The translations under genes and the position numbers were made by a program. From contig JASCPE010000001.1 of NCBI GenBank assembly GCA_029959865.1, positions 434,001 to 498,000 on the forward strand: 64,000 nucleotides of DNA, in the 5' to 3' direction. Below, in pieces: positions 8,377 through 16,663 of this stretch (position 1 is the stretch's first letter; the number at the start of each line of letters is the position of its first letter). Under the pieces are notes generated by a model. It worked only from the letters and a program-made list of their open reading frames with translations, was not told the origin of the DNA and searched no databases. This DNA comes from Microbacteriaceae bacterium PS02070. GTDB lineage: Bacteria; Actinomycetota; Actinomycetes; Actinomycetales; Microbacteriaceae.

Positions 8377-8861
8377 TGTGGAGAGCGATCGACCCGGGGC
8401 GGGTGTGCGACATCATGACCGTCTGGGAAGCAGCCCCGTGGCCCCTGCGCGAAGCAGACGCCCTCGATTACGGCATCAAGACGCTCGGTTGGGTACCCAC
8501 CGAACAGGAAGATGCCATGTTCCTACGCAACACCACCGATCCCGTATCCAACGACTTCGTCACCATCGTGTCCGGACGAGGCGACCTCACCACACAGATC
8601 TCCTTCCGGGTGACGGACATCATTCGCGAGATCACCGACGAGTCCCTCGCCTGGCTGCGCGACCAACTCACCCTCCTCATCCGTGAGGGAACCACCCGCT
8701 GGGGCAAACCAAAACTGTCCACCCTCGACAGCGGAAGCCGGGTCGCGGAATGGGACCTGCCCGGTGGGGCCCGCATCGCCTTCAGTGAAACCCAACGATC
8801 CGTCTCCGCCAGGTTTATCACCCCGGACTACGCCGACGTCCTCCGCCAACTGGGAGAGTGA
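8373..8861 (+). CDS. Candidate immunity protein A, copy 1 (DUF6301-like)
   Basis: 162 aa, overlapping the toxin stop by ATGA, the usual position of a cognate immunity gene. The acidic, soluble protein opens MWRAIDPGRVCDIMTVWEAAPW and ends DYADVLRQLGE. A conserved core (ITDESLAWLRDQLTLLIREG, then GGARIAF) is shared with copies A2 and A3. Architecture faintly resembles DUF6301 proteins next to T7SS effectors (from memory). It is the most divergent copy at residues 25-75, the region most likely to set toxin specificity. The start at 8373 aligns with the starts of A2 and A3. Confidence 0.78.
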   Translation: MMWRAIDPGRVCDIMTVWEAAPWPLREADALDYGIKTLGWVPTEQEDAMFLRNTTDPVSNDFVTIVSGRGDLTTQISFRVTDIIREITDESLAWLRDQLTLLIREGTTRWGKPKLSTLDSGSRVAEWDLPGGARIAFSETQRSVSARFITPDYADVLRQLGE

Positions 8862-8866
8862 TCAGC

Positions 8867-9331
8867 ATGGATTGGACAGAGTTTGAGAAGAACCTCGCCC
8901 GTACCCTGAGAGACGTCTCAGACCGGGTGCTGCTCGTCATCTCCGACGCCCACACACCCCGGTACGTGCAATTCTCCGGACAAGAAGACACCGTCCAGGC
9001 CCAATGCCCCGGGCTCGACGTCGTCCCCGACGCGGACGCCACCGTCCTGCGCGACAGCGGATGGGACATGCCCGGACCAGCCGAACCGAACTGGACCTAC
9101 TGGCTCCCCCTGCCCGCACTGTCCTCCGAATACGAAGAACTCGCCGCGCGCTGCATCCGCGCACTCCGCGACGCCTACCACCTCGCCTCCCCCGATTCCC
9201 TCCACTACCGCGCCTGGCGCGAACCAGAGCTCATGCCACCCGGAGTCACGATGTACCCCGAACAAATCGCCGAACTCGACCCCGGCGAAGACCCCCTCCC
9301 CCTCCCCACCCTCGGCATCCCCGCCGACTGA
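8867..9331 (+). CDS. TY-Chap/YbjN-like chaperone or immunity protein B
   Basis: 154 aa. MDWTEFEKNLARTLRDVSDRV followed by RYVQFSGQEDTVQAQCPG fits the W-x-x-F...RYVQF pattern of the T3SS/YbjN-type peptide-binding chaperone (TY-Chap) family seen beside T7SS effectors (from memory). The C-terminus is Pro/Asp-rich (DPGEDPLPLPTLGIP). ATG 8867 is chosen because GGGAG at 8852-8856 is 10 nt upstream; GTG 8858 would sit too close. It follows A1 directly, and a truncated relic of this gene is found after A3. Confidence 0.75.
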   Translation: MDWTEFEKNLARTLRDVSDRVLLVISDAHTPRYVQFSGQEDTVQAQCPGLDVVPDADATVLRDSGWDMPGPAEPNWTYWLPLPALSSEYEELAARCIRALRDAYHLASPDSLHYRAWREPELMPPGVTMYPEQIAELDPGEDPLPLPTLGIPAD

Positions 9332-9367
9332 CCACCCGCGGCACCGTCGCCCCGATAGGTTCAGCGT

Positions 9368-9856
9368 ATGACGTGGAGAGCGATCGACCCGGGGCAGGTG
9401 TGCGACATCATGACCGTCTGGGAAGCAGCACCGTGGCCGATGACGAAGCCAGAAGCACTCGAGTACGGCGTGAACACGTTCCACTGGCAGATCGGAATAG
9501 AAGAAGAGCGGCCGTTCCTACGCAACACGGTCGACGACGTCCCGAATGAGCGCGTCAGCGTCATCGGGGGCGACGACCGCCCGACCACACAGATCTCCTT
9601 CCGTGTGACGGACATCATCCGCGAGATCACCGACGAGTCCCTCACCTGGCTGCGCGACCAACTCACCCTCCTCATCCGTGAGGGAACCACCCGATGGGGG
9701 AAACCAAAACTGTCCACGTTGAAGAGTGGGAACCGCGTCGCGGAATGGGACCTGCCCGGAGGGGCCCGCATCGCCTTCAGCGAAACCCAACGCGCTGTCG
9801 CCGCCGACTTCATCACCCCGAACTACGCCGACGTCCTCCGCCAACTGGGAGAGTAA
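9368..9856 (+). CDS. Candidate immunity protein A, copy 2
   Basis: 162 aa and a close paralogue of A1: the first 20 residues and the last ~90 are nearly identical, while residues 25-75 differ (MTKPEALEYGVNTFHWQIG against LREADALDYGIKTLGWVPT). It is about 90% identical to A3 in protein, with long DNA stretches (for example 9495-9595 against 9985-10085) practically unchanged, so A2/A3 is a recent tandem duplication. It lies two bases before the GTG of A3. Whether it protects against the adjacent toxin or foreign variants is unknown. Confidence 0.78.
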   Translation: MTWRAIDPGQVCDIMTVWEAAPWPMTKPEALEYGVNTFHWQIGIEEERPFLRNTVDDVPNERVSVIGGDDRPTTQISFRVTDIIREITDESLTWLRDQLTLLIREGTTRWGKPKLSTLKSGNRVAEWDLPGGARIAFSETQRAVAADFITPNYADVLRQLGE

Positions 9857-9858
9857 CC

Positions 9859-10347
9859 GTGACCTGGAGAGCGATTGACCCGGGGCGGGTGGGCGACATC
9901 ATGACGGTCTGGGACGCAGCACCGTGGCCGATGACGAAGCCAGAGACCCTCGAGTACGGCGTGAACACGTTCCACTGGCAGATCGGAATAGAAGAAGAGC
10001 GGCCGTTCCTACGCAACACGGTCGACGACGTCCCGAATGAGCGCGTCAGCGTCATCGGGGGCGACGACCGCCCGACCACACAGATCTCCTTCGGTGTGAC
10101 GGACATCATCCGCGAGATCACCGACGAGTCCCTCACCTGGCTGCGCGACCAACTCACCCTCCTGATCCGTGAGGGAACCACCCGATGGGGCAAACCAAAA
10201 CTGATCACGTTGAAGAGTGGGAACCGCGTCGCGAAATGGGACCTGCCCGGTGGGGCCCGCATCGCCTTCAGCGAAACCCAACACGCTGCCTCCGTCGACT
10301 TCTACCCTCCGGACTACGCCGACGTCCTCCGCCAACTGGGAGAGTGA
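9859..10347 (+). CDS. Candidate immunity protein A, copy 3
   Basis: 162 aa from GTG 9859, which aligns with the ATG of A2 (VTWRAIDPG against MTWRAIDPG); GGGAGAG lies about 10 nt upstream. It differs from A2 at roughly 14 positions, mostly near the C-terminus (FYPPDYAD against FITPNYAD), plus R-to-G and E-to-K changes inside otherwise invariant blocks. These could mark relaxed selection. It is followed, with the same spacing as A1-B1, by a truncated B gene. Confidence 0.75.
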   Translation: MTWRAIDPGRVGDIMTVWDAAPWPMTKPETLEYGVNTFHWQIGIEEERPFLRNTVDDVPNERVSVIGGDDRPTTQISFGVTDIIREITDESLTWLRDQLTLLIREGTTRWGKPKLITLKSGNRVAKWDLPGGARIAFSETQHAASVDFYPPDYADVLRQLGE

Positions 10348-10352
10348 TCAGC

Positions 10353-10439
10353 ATGGATTGGCCAGAGTTTGAGAAGAACCTCGCCCGCACGCTGAGAGAC
10401 GTCTCAGACCGGGTACTTCTCGTCATCTCCGACGACTAA
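10353..10439 (+). pseudogene. Truncated remnant of chaperone/immunity gene B
   Basis: 28 codons nearly identical to the start of gene B (MDWPEFEKNLARTLRDVSDR against MDWTEFEKNLARTLRDVSDR), then SDD and a TAA. The preceding ribosome-site context (GGGAGAGTGATCAGC) is identical to that of B. The sequence after the stop (GGCACCGT...) resembles the sequence just after the stop of the intact B gene, so an internal deletion removed about 125 codons. It may still be translated as a short peptide, but function is unlikely. Confidence 0.85.
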
Positions 10440-10526
10440 CGACGCCCGGCACCGTTCCCGGTAGACAGGACAAGGGGCTTTGCACCGGCCAGAGTCCGAG
10501 AGGACTCTCAACCCGGCGTATCGCGC

Positions 10527-11648
10527 TTACAGCCCGCGGGCGACCGCAGCCGCTGCCGACAACCACGCCCGCTGCGTTGCCTTTGCGAGACTGCCGAAAC
10601 GCAGATGCCCATCCACCATCTCGTGATCGAACGGGATCGACACCACCTCTCGGGCGAGCGACTGGTATCCCGTGACAACATGGTCGATGTCGGCTGTCGA
10701 TGCTTTCGGGTCGGCCTGGGTGACGACCACCACCGACCGGTCCGCGAGCTGCGCAGAACGGTCATCACGCTCAGCGAGCGCCTCCAGCAGCAAGGCGCCG
10801 GCCTCCGCATGATCAGCACGAGTCGTCGTCGCAACCACGATCTGGTCCGCATGGTCGATCATGCGCAGCCACATCGGATCCGATTCGTCATTGCCGGAGT
10901 CGATGAAGATCAACCGGTAGAACTTTGATGCCACGGCATGGATGGCATCGATATTCTCCGGGTTGATGCGATTCTCAAACGCAAGCCGAATCGGCTTTGA
11001 CCGCAACACGTCGTACTTCTCACGCGGTTGGTGGTGGACGAAATGCGCAAGGTCCGCCGACTGTGATCCTGTCCCAAGGAGCCGCTCTGTCTCCGGCAGC
11101 ATCTCAAGCAGCGTCCTGTCGTGGGCTCCTGTCTCGGTGCGCCAACCCAGAGTCCCCCGCGTCTGATTGTTGTCCCAGGCGAGCACCCCCGCGCCGCCGT
11201 ACCGGGCGAATACCGCGGAAAGCAGGATCGTCGTCGGAGTCTTACCCGCGCCACCCTTTCCATTCACCACGGCAATCGTGCGAGGGCCCGGCCAATGCTG
11301 GCTCACGATCACTTCGTCGTTACGGACAGACTGTTCGTATGCGCTCGGCGCCACTTTCAAACCGAGCCGGTTCAACACGCCGCGCACGCCCTCCCGGGCA
11401 GGCTCTTCGGGTCGGTCAGGTTGCAGAAAAGACTTGCGCTCACGCAACTCGCGCCGCGAGGTGGGCTGTCCCGATACCGAGTTCGACGACGCGGCGAGCG
11501 GTTGGGACGACGTGAACTCACCTTTCGTCTCAGCCGACAGCGGCGCGACAGACGGCAGCGGGGGCCGAGGTGGCATGGCAGGCCGGGCGGTTTCGTCCTG
11601 ACTCGGAAGATCCGGGCGAGACGCGTGCCCTTGAGAGGCGTCAGACAT
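10527..11648 (-). CDS. EspI-like MinD/ParA ATPase with Pro-rich N-terminus (T7SS locus)
   Basis: 373 aa. Residues 1-90 are disordered and Pro/Ser/Glu-rich. The ATPase starts at about 122 with IAVVNGKGGAGKTPTT, an intact deviant Walker A with both lysines. It continues with a switch-I-like WDNNQTRGTLGW, Walker B-like LIFIDSGNDESDPMW, and VVVTQADPKAS. Disordered tail plus MinD-like ATPase is the layout of EspI, an ATP-responsive regulator of ESX-1. The start at 11648 has GAGGG nearby and a TACACT box at 11656-11661. It is convergent with the toxin/immunity operon and forms the right border of the locus. Confidence 0.82.
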   Translation of the reverse strand: MSDASQGHASRPDLPSQDETARPAMPPRPPLPSVAPLSAETKGEFTSSQPLAASSNSVSGQPTSRRELRERKSFLQPDRPEEPAREGVRGVLNRLGLKVAPSAYEQSVRNDEVIVSQHWPGPRTIAVVNGKGGAGKTPTTILLSAVFARYGGAGVLAWDNNQTRGTLGWRTETGAHDRTLLEMLPETERLLGTGSQSADLAHFVHHQPREKYDVLRSKPIRLAFENRINPENIDAIHAVASKFYRLIFIDSGNDESDPMWLRMIDHADQIVVATTTRADHAEAGALLLEALAERDDRSAQLADRSVVVVTQADPKASTADIDHVVTGYQSLAREVVSIPFDHEMVDGHLRFGSLAKATQRAWLSAAAAVARGL

Positions 11649-11773
11649 CCCTCGAAGTGTACCCCGACCACACTTTCGGCACTCTGCACGGGAGGCGACC
11701 GAGGTGACCGCCGCGGGGGATGCGCTCCTCAGCGAGTACACGGGCACCTGCCTCTGACGCTCTTTCCAGAGAA

Positions 11774-11810
11774 AGGTGTGGCCCGCCCCTCGAGGGGACG
11801 GGCCACACCT
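11774..11810 (-). terminator. Rho-independent-type hairpin after the DEAD-box helicase gene
   Basis: A near-perfect 12-bp stem (AGGTGTGGCCCG with CGGGCCACACCT) closes over a self-complementary CCCCTCGAGGGG loop, 20 bp after the helicase stop. There is no strong U tract, as is common in high-GC actinobacteria. Confidence 0.75.
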
Positions 11811-11829
11811 GGATCAGTCAGTTCGACGA

Positions 11830-13884
11830 TCAGGCCGTCGGGTGAGCAAGCTGCCGACCGGTCAGCTCTTCCAGGACGTCGTCACCGGGGCGGGCCTCCT
11901 CGAACGGAGCATCGATCTCGGCGCGACCCAGCAGGTCGCCCATCCGCCGGCGACGCTGACGGGTGACAAGTGTGACGACCGTGCCCGCGCGACCCGCGCG
12001 GCCGGTGCGGCCGGCGCGGTGCAGGTAGGTCTTGTACTCATCGGGCGCGTCGGCCTGCACAACGAGGTCGATGTCGTCGACGTGGATTCCACGCGCGGCG
12101 ACGTCGGTCGCGACGAGGACGTTCACCTTCCCGTCCGTGAGGCGCTTGAGGTTGCGCGTCCGCTTGGCCTGGTTCAGATCGCCGTGCAGCGCCACCGCTG
12201 CGATATCGGCGTCCTCGAACTGCTCCGCCAGCATCTCCGCATACGCGCGAGTGCGGGTGAAGACGAGCGTCCGGCCGTCGCGGTCGACGAGAGAACTCAG
12301 GATCTCGGGCTTGTCACGGTGGTCGATAACCAGCACGCGGTGCTCGATCGTTCCGGAGTCCTGATCCTCGCCGGCGACCTCGAAAACGGCCGGGTCAACG
12401 AGGAACTCGTCCACGAGCGTCTTCACCTCACCGTCGAGCGTGGCGGAGAACAACAGCTTCTGAGCAGACGCGGGAACAAGGCGAAGGATGCGCTGCATCG
12501 GCTCGAGGAAGCCGAGTTCGCTCATGTGGTCCGCCTCGTCGAGCACGACGATCCGGATGTCAGACAGATCGAGCTTGCCCTGGTCGATGAGGTCTTGGAT
12601 GCGCCCGGGCGTGCCGATGACGATGTCGACGCCCTTCTTCAACGCCCCCACCTGACGAGCCTGCGGCACGCCGCCGTAGATCTGCGTCGTGAACAGGCCA
12701 ACACTGCGGGCGATCGGCTGCACGGTGCCGTCAATCTGAAGCGCCAGCTCGCGGGTCGGAGCAAGGATCAGCGCCTGCGGGGTGCGACCGAATGCACGCG
12801 GCTTACCGGCGCGAGCGCGCAGAAGCGACTCCACGAGCGGGGCACCGAATGCGATCGTCTTGCCCGAGCCGGTGCGGCCACGGCCGAGAACGTCACGACC
12901 TTCGAGAACGGCCGGGATGGCCGCTGCCTGAATCGGGAACGGCGACGCCGCACCCTGGCCAGCGAGCACGCGGACGATGTTGTCCCCCAGGCCCAGGTCG
13001 CCGAAGGTCGTACCCTCCGTCGCGGTCGCCTCAACCGCCTGCGCCGCGAGGCGATCGTGCACGACATCCTCGGGGATCTCCACCGGGGCGGCGCGGTCGA
13101 ACTCGCGGGGACGACGGTCACCAGAGCGCTCGTCACGACGGAATCGGTCATCGCGACGGGGTCGGTCCTGGAACTGGCGCTCCCCACGAGCCGCACGGTC
13201 CTGGAAGCGGGGGCGCTCATCGCGAGAGGGACGATCCTGGTAACGGGGGCGGTCGTCGCGGCGAGGACGGTCCTCGAAACGGGAACGCTCACCGCGGGCG
13301 GGGCGATCCTGGTACCGCGGACGCTCATCCCGAGCGGGCCGCTCATCGTAACGGGGGCGGTCATCGCGGGCGGGACGATCCTGGTAACGGGGGCGGTCAT
13401 CGCGGCGAGGACGGTCCTCGAAACGGGAACGCTCACCGCGGGCGGGACGGTCCTGGTACCGCGGACGGTCATCCCGGGCAGGACGATCCTGGTGCCGCGG
13501 ACGGCCATCACGAGCAGGACGATCCTGGTACCGCGGACGGTCATCAAAGCGGCGACCTTGCGCGGGCCGCTCGTCGTACCGGCGACGCTCGCCCTGCGGA
13601 GCGCGGTCGTCACGGTACGCACGCGGGGCGCTGTCGCGCGGGCGGGAGTGCTCACCGCGGATGGTGCGAGCCTGATCACGGCCGGCCTTCTCCTCGGTCG
13701 ACCAGCGGCGCTTCGGGTTCTCCTCGGCGGCGCGGAAGCCGCGGTGCTTCGAGCTCTTGCTCCCCGCCGTGCCTGCAGACGACTGGCCCGGGTGGCGCTT
13801 GGAGTCCTGGAACGAACGCTTCTTGCCGTAGCGCGGTTCGAAGTTCTGGGCCCGCCCTCCGGCAGGCTTCTTGCTTTTCGGCAT
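11830..13884 (-). CDS. DEAD-box ATP-dependent RNA helicase with long RDRP-repeat N-terminus
   Basis: 684 aa. Residues 276-684 form a complete RhlE-like DEAD-box core: GRTGSGKT (I), PTREL (Ia), VLDEAD (II), SAT (III), ATDVAARGIHVDD (V) and HRAGRTGRAG (VI). Residues 1-275 are a basic, disordered extension. From about residue 95 to 265 it consists of RxxDRPxR repeats such as RPRYQDRPARDDRPRYQDRP, far longer than the C-terminal basic tails usual in this family. Such tails bind RNA and may promote phase separation; that role is inferred. GAAAGGG precedes the ATG. Likely roles are cold adaptation and RNA remodelling. Confidence 0.93.
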   Translation of the reverse strand: MPKSKKPAGGRAQNFEPRYGKKRSFQDSKRHPGQSSAGTAGSKSSKHRGFRAAEENPKRRWSTEEKAGRDQARTIRGEHSRPRDSAPRAYRDDRAPQGERRRYDERPAQGRRFDDRPRYQDRPARDGRPRHQDRPARDDRPRYQDRPARGERSRFEDRPRRDDRPRYQDRPARDDRPRYDERPARDERPRYQDRPARGERSRFEDRPRRDDRPRYQDRPSRDERPRFQDRAARGERQFQDRPRRDDRFRRDERSGDRRPREFDRAAPVEIPEDVVHDRLAAQAVEATATEGTTFGDLGLGDNIVRVLAGQGAASPFPIQAAAIPAVLEGRDVLGRGRTGSGKTIAFGAPLVESLLRARAGKPRAFGRTPQALILAPTRELALQIDGTVQPIARSVGLFTTQIYGGVPQARQVGALKKGVDIVIGTPGRIQDLIDQGKLDLSDIRIVVLDEADHMSELGFLEPMQRILRLVPASAQKLLFSATLDGEVKTLVDEFLVDPAVFEVAGEDQDSGTIEHRVLVIDHRDKPEILSSLVDRDGRTLVFTRTRAYAEMLAEQFEDADIAAVALHGDLNQAKRTRNLKRLTDGKVNVLVATDVAARGIHVDDIDLVVQADAPDEYKTYLHRAGRTGRAGRAGTVVTLVTRQRRRRMGDLLGRAEIDAPFEEARPGDDVLEELTGRQLAHPTA
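13090..13610 (-). repeat. In-frame RDRP-coding repeat array in helicase gene
   Basis: About 170 codons of tandem 7-10-residue units built on (R/Y)QDRPAR and FEDRPRRD. Longer higher-order units recur almost verbatim, for example YQDRPARGERSRFEDRPRR twice. The repetition at DNA level suggests expansion by slippage or recombination. Confidence 0.85.
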
Positions 13885-14130
13885 GGTAATGCCCTTTCGT
13901 GTTCTCGCACGTCAAAGGCGCCCACTCGCGTGGGTGTCCGGAACACGTCGCTCCGGGGCCATTCAACAGTGATGGTGACAAGCGCCGAGCGGCGCTCACC
14001 ATCGGCCCCTGAACTCACACAAAATCCCGCGACAACACGCGGATGTTCAGAGCCGACCGAGTAAGTGTACCCGGCCTAGCTGAGAAGGCGTCGGGAAAGG
14101 GACCGGTGCCGGGGTGCTTATACTCGCCGA
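13885..14130. promoter_or_regulatory. Divergent leader and promoter region, helicase / DUF998 gene
   Basis: 246 bp without a gene. TATACT at 14119-14124 ends 6 nt before the plus-strand ATG and is a strong -10 box for a leaderless DUF998 transcript. On minus the helicase has room for a long 5' leader, as is common for cold-induced helicases, but I see no specific conserved element in it. Confidence 0.6.
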
Positions 14131-15228
14131 ATGTCGGATTCCCCCCCTGTGGCCCCGTCCGTCCAGCAGGCGCAGGCCTCGGTCGCCGGGTCGTGGAAGC
14201 CGGAAACACAGGCCCTGCACATCGCTGTGATCTCCGGGATCGCCGGCGCTGTCTTCGGGCTGATCCTGGGGTTCGTCCGCGACGATCTGAGCTTGTATGG
14301 GCCGTGGTCGTTCGGCGTTTTCGCCACGGGAGCGACAGCCCTCACGGCCGCCGTCTCATCCACGCTCGCCTACCTCCGGTCGCAGAAGGAACGCCCACGG
14401 CGGTGGCAACGTGGGCTCGCGCCGTGGCGCTATCGCATCAACGCCGTCTCGATCGCGCTGGCGCACACCTTCTTGACCGCGATCGCAACGGCCGGGTTCG
14501 GAATCCTTCTCGGCATGAGCTTCTTCGGGTTCACCCTCAACCCCTCCTGGTCAGCTCTGCTGATGGGAGCGGTGGTTGCGGTGGTCGCATACGTCACGTC
14601 CCTGTCCGCCGCACGCGTGAACACCGAGCACATGTCGACGCTGCTGATCCTGTTCATCCTGATGGGCGCGATGACCGCCATGATCACGACGCGCGATCGT
14701 GGCTGGTGGCAGTACCACTTCAGTCAACTCGGCACCTTCCGCGATCTCTCCGGCTTCATCTTCAACGGCACACTCATCGGCGCCGGGCTCATCGTCATCA
14801 CCTTCGCGGTGTACGTCGGCAACGACATCGACCGTTTGCGCGCGGCGGGCGTCGTGCGCCTGCGGATCGCCTCGCCCGTCGTTTCGACGATGTTCGCCCT
14901 CATGGGAGCAGCTCTCGCGGGAGTCGGCCTCGTCCCCATCAACGTGAGCCACCCGACGCACAACGTCTTCTCCGCGGGCCTGACGCTCGTGTTCCTTCTC
15001 CAACTCACGCTCGGGCAAGTGCTCATGCGCGGGATGCCCCGGAGCTTCTTCGAAGGCAGTCTGATTGTGCTCGGCCTGCTGCTGGCCGCAGTCGTTTTGT
15101 TCGCGACACAGCTGTGGAAGCTGACGGCGTTTGAGATCGCCGTCTTCACGCTGATCTTCACGTGGATCTCGATCTTCATCCGCGCGCTCAGCCGCGGCGC
15201 CAACGCGGTCGACCGCGAGCGAGACTGA
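14131..15228 (+). CDS. DUF998 family integral membrane protein
   Basis: 365 aa with about 9 hydrophobic segments. The block YHFSQLGTFRDLSGFIFNGTL at about residue 195 is the hallmark of DUF998 proteins (HYISxLG...FNxxLI). Function is unknown; the family is widespread in actinobacteria. Residues 1-25 are a hydrophilic N-terminus. The TATACT box 6 nt upstream supports this ATG as a leaderless start. It stands alone, 41 bp before the next gene. Confidence 0.85.
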   Translation: MSDSPPVAPSVQQAQASVAGSWKPETQALHIAVISGIAGAVFGLILGFVRDDLSLYGPWSFGVFATGATALTAAVSSTLAYLRSQKERPRRWQRGLAPWRYRINAVSIALAHTFLTAIATAGFGILLGMSFFGFTLNPSWSALLMGAVVAVVAYVTSLSAARVNTEHMSTLLILFILMGAMTAMITTRDRGWWQYHFSQLGTFRDLSGFIFNGTLIGAGLIVITFAVYVGNDIDRLRAAGVVRLRIASPVVSTMFALMGAALAGVGLVPINVSHPTHNVFSAGLTLVFLLQLTLGQVLMRGMPRSFFEGSLIVLGLLLAAVVLFATQLWKLTAFEIAVFTLIFTWISIFIRALSRGANAVDRERD

Positions 15229-15269
15229 CGCGACACACCACCGTCATATCCGCCCCGCATAATCGGAGG

Positions 15270-15866
15270 ATGGCGGACAACGACCCGATCACCGTCGCCA
15301 TCGAGCGACGCATCGAACTGTCTCGCACTGCGGAAGCCACAAGCTGGATGCAGGCGGGCATTGACCTGGCAACGAACTTCCCCGGCTATCTCGGCTCCGG
15401 GTGGGTTCGCGCGGGGGAAGAGAGCGACCTCTGGTACATGCTGTACCGGTTTCGCGACATCGGCACCCTGGAGGAATGGGAGGCCTCGCCGCAACGGGCG
15501 TGGTGGCTCGACTCCGGCAAAGCCTTCGCGAAGGAGGTGCGCATCGAACGCCGCAGCGGCATCGAAGGCTGGTTCGATGCTCCCTTTGCGAGCGCGATCG
15601 ATGCGCGCCCGGGCGCGGACGCGACAGAGGCGATCCAGCAACCCGTGCCGGCCGCGCCGCCCCGGTGGAAGCAGGCGGTCGCGATCTGGCTGGGCTTTTT
15701 TCCGACGAACTTTCTCGGCACGTGGCTGCTCGGGTTCGTCCCGACCTTCGTCGACTGGCCGCTGATCGCCCGTGTCGCCCTCAGCACGGCGATCTTCACG
15801 CCGATCATGGTCTACTTCGTGCTGCCGTGGGTGACCCGACTCCTCCGCCCCTGGCTGCAGCGGTAG
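15270..15866 (+). CDS. Antibiotic biosynthesis monooxygenase-like protein with C-terminal membrane hairpin
   Basis: 198 aa. Residues 1-100 have a dimeric alpha/beta-barrel (ABM) look (PITVAIERRIELSRTAEATSW, YMLYRFRDIGTLEEWEAS). Residues 130-190 have two TM segments (AVAIWLGFFPTNFLGTWLLG; VALSTAIFTPIMVYFVLPWV). ABM domains fused to a two-TM tail occur in actinobacteria; substrate unknown. CATAAT at 15258-15263, 6 nt before the ATG, suggests leaderless transcription. GGAGG lies directly against the start codon and is too close to act as a ribosome site. Confidence 0.8.
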   Translation: MADNDPITVAIERRIELSRTAEATSWMQAGIDLATNFPGYLGSGWVRAGEESDLWYMLYRFRDIGTLEEWEASPQRAWWLDSGKAFAKEVRIERRSGIEGWFDAPFASAIDARPGADATEAIQQPVPAAPPRWKQAVAIWLGFFPTNFLGTWLLGFVPTFVDWPLIARVALSTAIFTPIMVYFVLPWVTRLLRPWLQR

Positions 15867-15897
15867 GCCGCCGCCGCGGTCTTGACGCTCCGCGGGC

Positions 15898-16653
15898 TCA
15901 GCGTCGTGCGGCGAGGAACGATTCGATCGCCTCCCGGGCCTGAGCGGCCAGGGCAGGTGCGTCATCGAGGGTGAGACCGTCGGTCGGGATCGGGTCCAGC
16001 ACCCACGCATCCGCCTCGGCAACGCCGAAACGCCAATCGTTCGGCAGGAGCGCGGAGCGCGTGCCCCGCACCGCGACCGGCAGCACGGGGGCGCCCTTCT
16101 CAATCGCGAGACGGAAGGCTCCCGTCTTGAAGTCGGCGAGGTCTCCGCCGCGCGAACGCGTGCCTTCGGGAAAGATCATCACCGACACCTTCGTGTCCAG
16201 CGCCTTCCCGGCAGCCTCCATCGCCCGGGCGCCGCCGCCCTCGCGGCTGCGGTAGAGCGGAATGTCACCTGCCATCCGCATGAGCCACCCGACGACCGGG
16301 GTCGAGAAGAACGATGACTTGGCGAGCCACTTCATCTCCCAGGGCAGGTGCGAAAGCAGCAGGATGTCGGCGAAGCTCTCGTGATTCGCAACGACGACAT
16401 ACGGCAGCCGGGGGTTGCCCGGTGCGGCGCCGTGCGTACGGAACCGCCACAACGGGTTGAGCTTCTGGTGCGCGACGGCGAGGAGGCGGAAGAGGCGCCC
16501 GGCCGCGTACCGGCCGCGGTCGAAGGACGCCGTCACCAGGCGCGTGACCGTGACCGCGGGGAGCCAGAGGATGAGGAGCGCGGCCAGGACGAGCCAGCTC
16601 CACGCCGACAGAATCGTACGGAGGACCGGGTTATGGAGCGCAGATCGTCGCAT
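15898..16653 (-). CDS. Lysophospholipid (1-acylglycerol-3-phosphate) acyltransferase
   Basis: 251 aa, PlsC family. One N-terminal TM (residues 18-42) precedes the catalytic NHESFAD (H91 to D96) and the substrate-binding FPEGTRS at 161-167. Transfers acyl groups to lysophosphatidate or a related acceptor at the membrane. ATG 16653 is preferred because TAGCGT lies 7 nt upstream (16661-16666 on minus). An alternative ATG at 16680 would overlap the RND gene stop and add nine residues (MTEPSSVSR). It lies directly after the RND pump gene. Confidence 0.88.
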   Translation of the reverse strand: MRRSALHNPVLRTILSAWSWLVLAALLILWLPAVTVTRLVTASFDRGRYAAGRLFRLLAVAHQKLNPLWRFRTHGAAPGNPRLPYVVVANHESFADILLLSHLPWEMKWLAKSSFFSTPVVGWLMRMAGDIPLYRSREGGGARAMEAAGKALDTKVSVMIFPEGTRSRGGDLADFKTGAFRLAIEKGAPVLPVAVRGTRSALLPNDWRFGVAEADAWVLDPIPTDGLTLDDAPALAAQAREAIESFLAARR

Positions 16654-16663
16654 TCGGCTTACG

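Noticed and set aside
11776..14064. Very long plus-strand open frame opposite the helicase, with repeated TILVTGA-type units.
   Set aside because: It is the complement of the RDRP-coding repeats and helicase core, whose Arg/Asp-rich codons give few stops on the other strand. The minus frame has all DEAD-box motifs.
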